In this document: in pieces, positions 44,701-55,124 of the stretch | Layout: every line of letters starts with the position of its first letter | Numbering within the stretch: the stretch's first letter is position 1 | Assembly (NCBI GenBank): GCA_010093685.1 | Contig: MU006235.1 | Coordinates: 759,780 to 823,779, forward strand | Direction: 5' to 3' | Length of the DNA stretch: 64,000 bases | Source of the DNA: Ophiobolus disseminans | Lineage: Eukaryota; Ascomycota; Dothideomycetes; Pleosporales; Phaeosphaeriaceae | Program-made: the position numbers and the translations under genes | The notes under the pieces: generated by a model | What the model was told of the DNA's origin: nothing | What the model saw: the letters and a program-made list of their open reading frames with translations, nothing else | Databases searched by the model: none

Positions 44701-47700
44701 AGAGGGAACCTGCAATTCATCTCACGCGCTACGTCTTCGGTGGTCGATGATGGTTCCGACAACATGGTACTTCTTGATCACTGATCGGTCCTACCTCAGG
44801 CTAAATCGCCCCTTGGCTTAACGAGCTTTCAAGCAACGGGGGACGGCACCAATAGTCGAAACGATGTTTGATAGCCAGCCATGTTCCCTGTATCTCTCTA
44901 TTCAGTAAGGTCAATGCTGCTACATACCCAGGATTGCAATACTGATCCAAACCGGATTTGCAATGTCGCAGACATTCTCTCACCACAAACGAGACCATGT
45001 ACAGGCTCGGTTCGTCCAGATTCTCTCAATTTCAAGCCATATGGTCGGCGCGGCCATCAGCACGACATCCTGCATTCCGGCTATTCGCGATGTTTCCTGA
45101 ACGAAATGTCTCATACGACCCGACATACATGGTTCATGCATGATGTTTATCCGCCATCAGAACGCATTGCACTGGGATGTGGATGGTTCTGCCGGCAGTC
45201 TATCTGTCTTTGTTGGTACGATCTGAGCCTGGTCCAAGGTATTTGGCACAGAAGCCTTGCTCTGCTACTTGTCATTAATAATGCCACGATGGTGTAACCT
45301 CCACGTTGCCCCACAACCTTACATGGCGCATGGCAGCGCCCCACATCGTTTACTATGACAGGTGCGACCAGAGGTCTTCGACACTGCCGGCTATCTTGCA
45401 GACATTGTTGGACACACTCACGCTCCAGTCCTCTAAACCTCGCGTGTGGCTCCCTTCGTGGATGCATGAGAGAGGCGCGACGTTCACATGTTGTGAATGA
45501 TTGCATCTGAAGTGTGTTCAAAGCTGGAATCTGACAGCGGCTGGTCACACCAGAGAAAGCCCCTGGCGTTGTTACATGCCTGACTCGCGTGTCGCGTGGC
45601 CGATCTCTCCACTCTTAAATTCGGCTCCGGTAACTCACGAAAGCCTCTCGGGCCGCAACTCTAGAACCATGCGAAAAGCAACAACAAAGCGCGGATCCTT
45701 TTGAGTGGATGTAAGTCGGGGTGGTATTATAATATGATTAATATCGCCTTCTCAAGCAGCCAGTCGCTGGCTCCGCGCAGATTTCGATCCTAGAAAGCGG
45801 CCTTCCACAAATTGCGTCCCTGCATGCACCTATTACCGTGCTATAGGTAGGCATCGCATCCGAAACGGGTCTAATTCGGGCCAAATCTGTGCAACCGCGT
45901 AAGCGACATGGTACACAACCCGCTTCGTTGGAACAGAATCAATATTCTATCGTACGACGCTTGACGTAAGCAGTTCGACAAGTCAGTTCTGTGTTTCATG
46001 ATTTGTGACGAAGTGAAGCGCCTGATCCTTCGGCCACCGAATCCGCCCTATCTGTCGATGATCGCCGTCGGTAGGTCCTTAGCATCTCGGATTGCTGCGA
46101 TTTTCGTGCGCGACTCGAGGTACATGCCCACATTTTTGAAGAAAAGCAACGTTGAGAATGCGCCGTTTTGCAGGGTTCACTGGTCGCCATTGCCACGCAT
46201 GATTTTGCCAGCCTCCCGCAGCGTTCGCCTGTCCATCAGGGACCTCCCCATTTCTTTTAGTCGAGTAGTTTGTGGCTAGAGGCTGCACTGACATCGACGA
46301 TTGCGGACCCCAGTGTTCCCAAAGGGTTGATAAGGCACTCCCCTTTGGGAGCAGTCGAATCTTGTGGATGGTTGGGCGTGTAAACATCGCATTTCGATCC
46401 TGCAGCTGGACGGCATGAGATGGCAGCCTTATCGCCTTGGTGCGCGCTATTTGCCTCTGACACACGATTGGGCGAGCTCGCCGCATCGCTGATCGAAATC
46501 ATTGCAGGCTCGATGGCATTTCCCGTTCGCGCTGTACGAACCCAAGGGGTGCCGGAGCGGTCTCCTCACGCTTTAAAATTGAACCGCGAGCTGCCCAGTG
46601 CTTGCGCATAATGGCGCCTGTCGCTTCATGCCAGACGGAACGGCGAGCGATGTCCTTTCGAGTGTGGATCGCTTAATCTTGCATATCCATTAGTGTGAAC
46701 ATTTAATTCCAGCCGCCCTATCTTAAAGTGTGCACCGTAATAACACGTTTGTTCCTCATGGACGGTCTGCTTCCTGGCGCATGTAAGCAGGGTGAGTAGG
46801 ATTTCTGTTTACCATTTTGGGTTGATCGTTCCTGGATTCGACGAGAAATAAACGGCAGCAAACTCTTAGCCTCTCATCAGTAGCCAAGACTTACTTCAAT
46901 TTGCTTTAGGTTTCTTGTAGTTTGAATCACATCGTTGCGACATGTTCAAAATCAGAATAGTATTATCCGATCGCACGATTTGGGACCGTTGCTCTTGGCT
47001 CGCATGCCGCCTGACAACTTGGACGATAAAGCAAGAGCGTCAGAAAGGCGTTAGGCAGTACCAGCTTGTAGAGAACGGCACATTGTTCAGTCAACCGATC
47101 AACGACACTATCTGGTACTTTAACAACGTTTTAGCCTTGCATTAAAACACACGAACCGGAGACATTTGCTTGTGCAGGACTACATCCCGAGCGCGCGGGT
47201 TACATTTGAGCCAGATCGACGTTGCCGTAGGATCTCCCGCCTCCGACATGTGTGAGATCTTGTTTGTTCCGAGTTGTGAACTGGGAAGCTCGAGTTCGGG
47301 TTCGAGAGTTGCTTGGCTGAGCTCGGGTTCGCTTTCATCGAAAATCATAGGAAAAGGCTCGCCTCGTCCCGCCAACCGGAGGGAACTCCTGTCGTTTCGA
47401 CTTGTACGCTGCCCCCTTGACGCGGGAGGAACCACACAATCTCTTTTTCCTGTTCGCTAGAACGTCAATCACACCATCGATTACACTGAACGTCATTGGT
47501 CTCTGTGTGAGGGTGGGGTAGACCGCTGTTAGAACACAGTTTTCGCTACACTTTTCTTGATTCTTCCATGGAAGGTCCTTGCGGGCTATGCTGTTGACCA
47601 CCCCATCGTCCCCGCAGTAGTCCGCCTCTGCCATGTGCCGTGGACGTGCGCATGCGAATTGGCTCGAACGTTTAGCACGTCCTCGGCACGGAAACAAACG

Positions 47701-49457
47701 GTCGCAAGCAGGTCCATTCGTTTTCAAAAGCGCCCCAAAAAGCTTGCACAAGAAGAGGATAACACTACCTAGCAAGCCGTGTACTCGAATGCAGGTACAA
47801 CATGCCTTCTTTCATTACAGGCGCATAGCGTGGACACTACAAGAGAATGCCTTTGTCAAACTCATCGTATTTCCTTTTGGCACAGGAGTCGACTCCGGCA
47901 GCTATTAATGCCTCGCCACTCTCCCACCGCAAAACGTACCTCGAGGCTTGTAGCTGTCCTGCAGAAGTCACGCCATGAGGCGTTCACGCCATCTCCACTA
48001 TCTACAAGGCCACCTTTGCTTGTTCCTACGGAGGAGCACCAAGGGCAGGTCGTTTCGACAGTGGCGCAACAGAGTTTACTAGTGTGGAGATCGACACTGT
48101 GGCTTTCGCAAACGGCACGTGAGATTAGCGAGACTTACGGAAACTGGCTATGCGGATTGCCGAAAATGGACGCATCGGATTGCAAAAGCCAAGAACGGAG
48201 TCGAGATCGTGGCTCTCAATGCGGGTTCTCGACACTAGTGAGATGTCGCTGGTCTCGCGCCGTCAAACGATATCGCAGACCCCCTATGGCTGCATGAAGC
48301 CACTTCGCTCAGAGTTCGCGCCTAAGGCTCGACGACGGCTTCACAACCAGACGAGCGAATGAGCAGCTCCACTACGAAGAATAAGCGCTGGCTTCGACCA
48401 ATCCCAAGTCCCGCGGGAGCATAATGATTAAGTACGGGCAACGGCAAAAGCCGTTTCAAATGCCCACACAGTCGAAGCAGTGAACGTTTTCTGTAGTTGA
48501 ACCCAATTTCTAGCGGCTGGCACATCAAAATTTGGACAACTCTCAAGAAAAGCAGCCGACCTAGTCCAGCTGCTCAGGTCAAGATAGGTGACATCGAGTG
48601 GAGCAACACTTGGCTAACCGGATGGAACTCAGCAACGCCCGGGCACTTTGCATCTCATTCTGGCCAACATCCCTGTTGATCGCCTTACAAGAACGGCAAA
48701 GACCGCAATGACGATGTCTTTGGAGATCTGACCCAGCCAACATGCAAGTTCCAGGCACAGATTTCGCGCACGAGACACCATCGTAACCTTGCCACCCGCT
48801 GTGTTGTCGACTGCAAGCTTTGAGCTTCCGAGGCTCGAAATTGCCGATCGAGCAAGACGATCGCTGTACGGACCAAGCATGTTCCGACATCACTATGGTT
48901 GTCTAGATCGCGGGGAACACATGATGTCTGAAACCATCGGTCCACTTCTTGCAGAAACTTGCGTGTTTCCAAGACCACGTGAAAGTTTATGCTTCCTGAC
49001 TGCACTGCGCGACCATTCATTCAAAACCAAGGCCGAAGAGTCATACGGTGAAGACGCTGGCCCTAGTGGGCTGATCTGTACTGGCATCGATCAATCCAAA
49101 TATGCACTTCGAGAGCGAATGGCATACAGTGTCATGAGATCGACTGAAAAAATTGCTCAAAGACTGAATTTAACAAAGTACAGAAAACAATCGACAACAA
49201 ACCACTCAATCTCTGGTCCAAAGGCCACTTGTCACCAACATCTGCATCCCTTCGTACTCGCCAAAATGAACTTCCACTAAACTCCAAGCATCCCTGAAGA
49301 TCAAACTCGCATGTCCCCGCAGAAGAAAACCCCCCTTTGCACACACCACCGTGGAAAGTCGCCGAGTACTTTCAACGCCATTGTTCCAAATGTATCGTCC
49401 CAGCCTTTACACTGTCCTGAATCTCCGCTAGATTCGCGGTGTGCTCCAAGTGTGTCC
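41756..49457. other. 7.7-kb region with no recognisable gene, upstream of NsdD
   Basis: I examined both strands and found no protein family, no convincing exon series, and no tRNA, transposase or reverse transcriptase. Open frames reach 190 codons (42797-43369 and 44048-44575, plus strand), but they overlap other frames and have shadow-like composition. A 93-codon plus-strand frame at 45998-46279 is somewhat more protein-like but unidentified. The left part may be the promoter and long 5' leader of NsdD, as developmental regulators often have. The rest could be decayed repeat or non-coding RNA. Confidence 0.5.
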
Positions 49458-51104
49458 CTACTTGCCGGAGGGCTCAGCCTTCCCACCATGCCTGACTCTC
49501 GAATCTGAAGAAACTTCGTGGTCGGGCAAATGCGCCAGCTTTCCCTTAATGTTGCCAATGAATAGTTCTTCAGCGTCAGCATCGTCGCTATGTTCGTCGT
49601 TGGAATCATCGTCTTGGTTGGCGGGCTCGAGATGCTAACCTTCACCCTCATCATCTGAACCATCGCTGCCGTCTTCGTCGCTCGAATCGTGAAAGTCATT
49701 GGAATCGTCGTCACTTGTTTCTTCGTCGCTTCAAGTGCCCTCGTCGCTCGAGTCTTCATTGCTCGAGTCTTCATCGCTCGAGTCCTCATCGCCACTTGTC
49801 TCTTCCTCGCTCGAATCCTCCTCCTCTCCCTCATCCGTGCCATCCTCGCTTCCCTCAGATGCATGTTCTCCCTCGTCCGTGCCCGACTCATCTTCGCCCT
49901 CTTCCGAAGACGCCGAGTGCACACTGGGAGCAGCATGCGGAGGTACAGTTTCCGCCTGGGAATGGCCCAATGGAACCTTGCCGCCGAGAATAGGTAGACC
50001 TGGTGATTGCTGGGCGGGGGCTTCAACTGATGCCGGCTGATGCTGGACTTCGCCTTGTCGAGTAGGTACTGGTAGGCTAGTAACCGGTGTTGGCGTTGCA
50101 GCTGCGCTTTTCTTCCTTGCGAGTAGGTTGAATCCTCCGGGCTTGCTCGCTGCGTTGGTCTGCCTGGCGGAAGTGGTACTCTCAGCGTGGGAAGAGTGTG
50201 AACTGGTGCTGGTGCGATTAAGGGAATGTGGAGCTTCGACTTTGGCGTCCGGCGATATTTTCTTCCTCTGCATAGAGAATATGGAAGTGCTTGGGCTCTT
50301 ATTCTTGGTCGCTTGTTCTCTCGCCTTCGTTTCTTCGAGCTCCTGCCTCTTAGCTTCTTTCTCCCTCTTCTTCTGCTCTTCCTTTGTCTCCTTATCCCCA
50401 TCTTTATCCTTCATACCCAGCGAACCCCAGAAGTTGCGTTTCGGTGCTTTATCTTTGCTTTGAGCTTGAGGTGATTGATGATGGTTCAAAGTCTCCGGGT
50501 GGTTTTGCTGAGCAGCTGGATGTTGGTTCTGAGCTGAGTGTTGGAGTTGAGGCTGTTGAAGAGGCCCCCACAGACCTTGACTTTGCTGCTGCAGAGAGTT
50601 CTGCGGCTGCACACGAGGCTCTTGGTGCGGTTCATATTGAGGTTGAGGTTGCTGGAGATTTGGACTATGGCCTCGAGCTTGCTCTTGTTGAGCACTCAAT
50701 GGCATGTTGCGGACCTGTTCTGCGCGTGGGCGCTCTTGACGCGGTACCTGCAAGTACTGGTCATGGTCGACAAATTGCTCTCGAGGAGCAGTTGACTGCA
50801 GTGACTAAACTCGCTGCGGGTGCTCGGCCGAAACCTGACCTTGGCTCAGAGGCTGTTGCTGGCCTTGAGGCAAACGTTGCACATCGAGCGTATTCCGGTC
50901 TTGTGGTCGATCCATATCCTTGCTTGGAGGTGGAGGAGGTAGATCCACTTCCTTGCCTTCCTTGTCATGTTCCAAATCCTTCGACTTCTCCTTGCTGCGA
51001 CCTGCGCTGCTAATGAGACCGCCTGCGTATGAGCCTAGGGCTTTGCCACCCCTCCTGACATGCTTATTGTGTGCTGCCGCACTAATTGCCATTACTGGTA
51101 ACAT
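49458..51104 (-). pseudogene. acidic/Gln-rich low-complexity protein gene broken by three in-frame stops
   Basis: One reading frame runs from ATG 51104 to a stop at 49458, about 548 codons, and is interrupted only by TAG at 50805-50807, TGA at 49731-49733 and TAG at 49635-49637. Each could come from a Gln or Arg codon by one C-to-T change. The protein starts MAISAAAHNKHVRRGGKALG, has a Gly/Ala-rich stretch YAGGLISSAGRSKEKSK, a Gln/Pro-rich middle, and a basic coiled segment (EEQKKREKEAKRQELEETKA). A long Glu/Asp/Ser tract (SSEEETSGDEDSSDEDSSNE) continues past the second stop in the same style (SDEETSDDDSNDFHDSSDED). The composition is constant across the stops, which argues for a pseudogene or allele rather than separate genes. 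Short introns that skip the stops cannot be excluded. Family not recognised. Confidence 0.6.
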
Positions 51105-51520
51105 GTTGTGTCAAGTGGTTGTTCTCGGTATTCATGGGTGTCGATCTATGGAAGAAGCACTGGGAAGCTGGGAATGCGGCTTACGTATGGGGTGGCCATG
51201 TGCAGATTCACTGTCTGGCTAAAGTGTTTGTTGAAGTGACTTCCGGCATTGAAGACCAGATATTGAAGGGTGTCGAGCACACCATCACATCGCGATCGGT
51301 CACGAGGAGGCATGGGTATGACATACAAATGAACTGAACGACGTGAACCCTGTGAAAATAAGAAACGTCCGAGATGATGCGCAGCAAACGCGGTCTGCGT
51401 GATATCTCGGCTATACAATAAACGTACTTGCACACGAAGCTCAGGATGACAAACTGACTCACAAGAATTTCACATGGCATTGACAGTATGCGTGCATTGC
51501 GTACAACGTGATCACACCAT

Positions 51521-52006
51521 TCAATCAAAGTCATCCTCGCCAAACCGATCATCCTCCTCAAACACTACCACCTCCTCATCCCCCTCTTCCCTCTCGCCAA
51601 ACGCCCCAATCTCCGCACTCCCCCTCCCCATAATCGTCCCCCCAGCCCTAACCTCCTCGATCATATTATCCACCCTGACCTCCGCCAAGATGCGCATCAC
51701 GCGCTCATCGACTGCACTGCGTCCATACCTTTGCTCCACAAGACGAATTTCCTCGGCATGCGGGCCCATTCTCGCTAGCATGAGGATATGCGCGGCATCT
51801 TGCGCTATGGGACAGCTTTCGGTGCGCGTGCTGATGTTGCGCAGGTGCCGTGAGGTAGATAGGTAGGCGTTTATGACGGTGGGAGTGAAGATTGGGCCGG
51901 CGGAGAGTGAGGGGAAGGTCGGGGAGGGTGTGGGCTCTTGTTGGATGACGGCGGGTTGCTGGACAATTAGTACGTGCTGAGGTTGGGGCTGTTGCTGGTA
52001 GATCAT
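51521..52006 (-). CDS. hypothetical Gln-rich/acidic protein; possible longer gene cut by a nonsense codon
   Basis: A 161-aa frame begins MIYQQQPQPQHVLIVQQPAV, contains a more ordered middle (AYLSTSRHLRNISTRTESCP, AAHILMLARMGPHAEEIRLV) and ends in an acidic tail, EEVVVFEEDDRFGEDDFD. The same frame continues upstream through a TAA at 52031-52033 to an ATG at 52117: MHRAYYSDSSDSDDESYNYR, RPVQRTFA, stop, EQPRQQPA. The upstream piece matches in style, so the original start was probably 52117 and TAA replaced CAA. Translation from the internal ATG at 52006 would still give most of the protein. No family recognised; it lies head-to-tail with the broken acidic gene. Confidence 0.5.
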   Translation of the reverse strand: MIYQQQPQPQHVLIVQQPAVIQQEPTPSPTFPSLSAGPIFTPTVINAYLSTSRHLRNISTRTESCPIAQDAAHILMLARMGPHAEEIRLVEQRYGRSAVDERVMRILAEVRVDNMIEEVRAGGTIMGRGSAEIGAFGEREEGDEEVVVFEEDDRFGEDDFD

Positions 52007-52117
52007 CGCGGGCTGTTGCCGAGGTTGCTCTTATGCGAAAGTACGTTGCACGGGGCGGCGATAGTTGTAGCTTTCGTCGTCGCTGTCGCTGCTGTCGGAG
52101 TAGTAAGCGCGGTGCAT

Positions 52118-52675
52118 CGTTAGTTGATGTGTGAGTTGGTAGGTTGTTACAGTGCTGCTTTATGAAGATGGGTTGGGGAAGAGAAGGAATGGTTTGAGAA
52201 GCTGGGTCTTATAGATGGATAACGTGATGCGGGGACAGTGATGATGTATGATAATACTTCGTATTTGTGTGATGGAAGAGAGAAGTGATAAAAAGACAGC
52301 GAGATATGAGGAAGTATAGTTTGAAATTGAAACTCCACGAAAAAAGGCCAGTACCAGTTGTCGTCACCATGCTATACCATGCGTTGCAGGTTCATGTCAA
52401 CCTCAATGACCTTGAAGAACCCAGAGAGAACCATGTCAAGAGAAAGAACTCTCTATCAAATTACCCAAATACATGTCCGAAATCTCAATAACCCTGCATG
52501 CCTGCACTGCATGAAGTGCTATGTCGAATACCACCAAGAAAGAACGTTGTTGTGCACAGAAGTGAAGCAGTCTTGTCGATATCTAACGAAATCAATCCAC
52601 CTGCAAGCTCTAAAAGGAACACCCATGCACATACCAAGTACCTGCAAAATTAGAAGCGCTTAGCACTCAAAACTT
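52118..52675. other. no gene supported
   Basis: About 560 bp between two minus-strand genes; no coding motif, AT-rich near 52190-52330. Confidence 0.5.
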
Positions 52676-53017
52676 TCACATAACCGCACACTGCATACCC
52701 GGCATAGGCACACTCTTCATGCCGTCTGGATGCGTAACCTTGATGCCACGCGCAGCCCTTGCAGCCCTCGTCTTAACCATCTTGGCCGGTCCAGCCGGAG
52801 TAAGCTTGGTTTCGACAACAGCAGGCTCGGCCTCGACACCAACAGCCTCAGTCTTCGGTCCGTAGAGTTCGTTCCACTTGAGCATGGAGGCCGCGTGGAT
52901 AGCCTTGTAGTTGACAGAGCGCTGGACGTCCCACATGGAGTCGGGGATGACGATGATGGGGAGCGCGGTGGAGAGGGCGAAGAGGTCGAGGAGGGTGAGG
53001 AAGAGGATGATGGACAT
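52676..53017 (-). CDS. small secreted or membrane-anchored hypothetical protein
   Basis: A 113-aa single-exon frame. The start MSIILFLTLLDLFALSTALP is a hydrophobic signal-peptide-like segment, with a likely cleavage site after Ala-Leu-Pro or nearby. The mature part contains VQRSVNYKAIHAASMLKWNE, an Ala/Val/Pro/Glu-rich stretch (TEAVGVEAEPAVVETKLTPA) and a basic segment (MVKTRAARAARGIKVTHPDG). It ends MPGMQCAVM with a single cysteine, so it is not a typical disulfide-rich effector. The ATG at 53017 was chosen over an in-frame codon at 53101 because the signal-like segment then lies at the very N-terminus. No family recognised. Confidence 0.6.
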   Translation of the reverse strand: MSIILFLTLLDLFALSTALPIIVIPDSMWDVQRSVNYKAIHAASMLKWNELYGPKTEAVGVEAEPAVVETKLTPAGPAKMVKTRAARAARGIKVTHPDGMKSVPMPGMQCAVM

Positions 53018-53744
53018 TTTGTTTGTGGGTGGTGTGGTTGGTGTGTTGGTGATTGGTTTCGTAGATGTCGGAGATGGGTTGGAAGTTCGAATGGATGTCA
53101 AGTCGATGTCAATGATTGTATGAGAACTCGATAATGAAGTTGAAAGGTGTTGCGTGTCTGGAGAGGAAGATGCTTGGTGGGTTGCGATCGTTTATATATT
53201 TCATGGGACTGCAGGACCTGTCTCTGTACCATTGTTACGTGCTTACCATTGTCCTCACGATGCGGTGATGGGACGAAAAATCGCTGCATCACGACAGCTG
53301 CTTGCTTACCATTGTTCGTGGCGCGGCCGAGCGTACGCCGACATGTTGCAGTTGTTCGGACCACGTCTGTGCGCGCTGTCACCGCCAGCGCGGAAGCTGA
53401 GCACTAGTGTATTGGGTCCTTAGTATTTTTTTCTTGCTCCTAGCGCTGTAGAAAAGCGTCTAGTGCGCTGTCTAGATGACGATGACTGTAAGTGAAAGCG
53501 GAGTGGTGACGAACAATAGCTTGAGTAGGTCGAGGAGGTGAAGGAGACGGGTCGTGATGACGTGAGCTACAAGATCTACGCGCCAGATGTGAGACAAGTG
53601 TAGCGATACATGCGCCCGCAATAATAAGAGAAAGAAAGATACAACTTAGGAAGCTGTGATAAATTATGAGCAAACTCACATCGCCACCTACCTCAGACGC
53701 CCAACCTCATCACAGCCACTTCTTCAGCCCAACCAAATCCTCAT
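53018..53744. other. no gene supported
   Basis: Intergenic between the small secreted protein gene and the thioredoxin-like gene; overlapping short frames only. Confidence 0.5.
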
Positions 53745-54619
53745 CTACGCCTTCCCCGGCTCCACCCCACACGCCTCCCCGCAAGCTCCTCCCTCCTCCT
53801 TCATACCCTCATCAAACCTCGCCCCCAACACCCCCGCCAATTCCTTCACATGCGCATGATCCACCGTATTCTGCATACGATGCACAAACTCACACTTTCC
53901 ATCTACAACACATTAGCCCCTCCCAAAAGAACACAAAAGCTACTTCAACAACTCACCAGCACCAATCACCACCTCCCCTCCATTCAAGCTCTTCGGCCCA
54001 ACATCGTTGATATGGCTAATACTCGACATGGCATACTTCCACCCAGCATAGATCCTATACACGACGCCGCCCGCATCACCCATGTAGTCTTTCACTTCAT
54101 CGCCGGATTGGCCCTGCGAGAGCGTCCATTTGAATTTGAAAATGGCGTGCAAGCGCTGCGTCGGGTCGGTGTAGACGGGGTATTTGGAGGAGGAGGCAGC
54201 GGCGTAGTTGTCAATGGGGTGGTGGGTGCCGCAGCCGATGATAAGGACTATTGATAAATGTGAGAAGGGTAATTAAGGAGATGGAGTGGGAGAACGGACT
54301 TTGGGTGTTGGGAGGGAGGTTGGAGGGAGGCATTGAGGCGCTCATGTAGCGTATGTATGCTTGGCAGTTCACGCACCCTTTTGTACATTGTTGTCAGCAC
54401 TAGTATCACATATCTAGATACAAGTTTTATTGCAGAATACGCACAAAAGTGTCGGGTGAAGATTAATGCCGTGCGTTTCCCATGGACCAGGTCTCCTAGT
54501 TTCGTCGCTTTGCCTGAGCGATCGTACACGCCGACTTCGAGGGCTTGCGATAGCTCATCGGGCGTGACTGGGACGCGCGCATCAGATTCAGTGGGGTTTT
54601 TGGTAGGAGCTGAAGCCAT
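53745..54619 (-). CDS. AhpC/TSA-type thioredoxin-fold protein (PRXL2/AAED1-like)
   Basis: Predicted thioredoxin-fold oxidoreductase of the peroxiredoxin-like 2 group. Exons 54619-54445, 54377-54300, 54247-53957 and 53902-53745 give 233 aa; all phases fit. The fold starts VTPDELSQALEVGVYDRSGK, then ALIFTRHFW joined by splicing to CVNCQAYIRYMSASMP. This creates the C-X2-C active site (RHFWCVNC), which is invisible before splicing. Then come LIIGCGTHHPIDNYAASSSK, YPVYTDPTQRLHAIFKFKWT, VYRIYAGWKYAMSSISHIND, and a C-terminal exon with FVHRMQNTVDHAHVKELAGV and two more cysteines (GGACGEACG). The role is probably redox-related; the substrate is unknown. The three introns are 48-70 nt. Confidence 0.88.
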
Positions 54620-55124
54620 CGTGTATGATTAGTGTGATGTGGAGATGGAGTTAGTGGGAGTGGAAATGTAATGTGGCGCCCCGCATGTTATCACTAAGTT
54701 AAGTGCAGCGGCACAGAATCCTTGTACATTCCGCACGCGAGCCACCAAATACACTAATGGTAGCAACGTTCCAACATCAATTATATATCCAGGCATGTGC
54801 CGTAATATCGCTGTTGACCGATGTCAGTTGTACGTTCTCAGGATGATGTGTACCTAGGTATGGAGTTTCCCCATATCTGGAAACTCACAGCCAATCGCAC
54901 GCCATTGATTTCTACGCCACTAGCGAGCTGTTGACCTTCTCTACGGTAGCCATCGTACCTTTTCTCCACTAGGATGGGCAAGTGTACCCTCGTTCTCGTG
55001 CGCCACGTTCGGCAAGCGGACCCTTGTCCTATTGTTTGTGGGGACAAAAGATGCATCATTCGCATGCAAGTCAAACGACCTCAGTACCGCTAATCCGATC
55101 ACCAGCACTTACTACTATCGAACT
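54620..55124. other. divergent promoter between the thioredoxin-like and aconitase X genes
   Basis: About 500 bp between start codons on opposite strands. No specific factor site identified. The aconitase X frame is open upstream to 55032 but without family similarity. Confidence 0.5.

Noticed and set aside
45998..46279. 93-codon plus-strand frame that reads somewhat protein-like
   Set aside because: No homologue recognised and no supporting signals; kept only as a remark in the region note.
49301..50401. 366-codon Arg/Lys-rich minus-strand frame
   Set aside because: Out-of-frame reading of the acidic GAC/GAG-rich tract; the acidic frame is the compositional match to real proteins.
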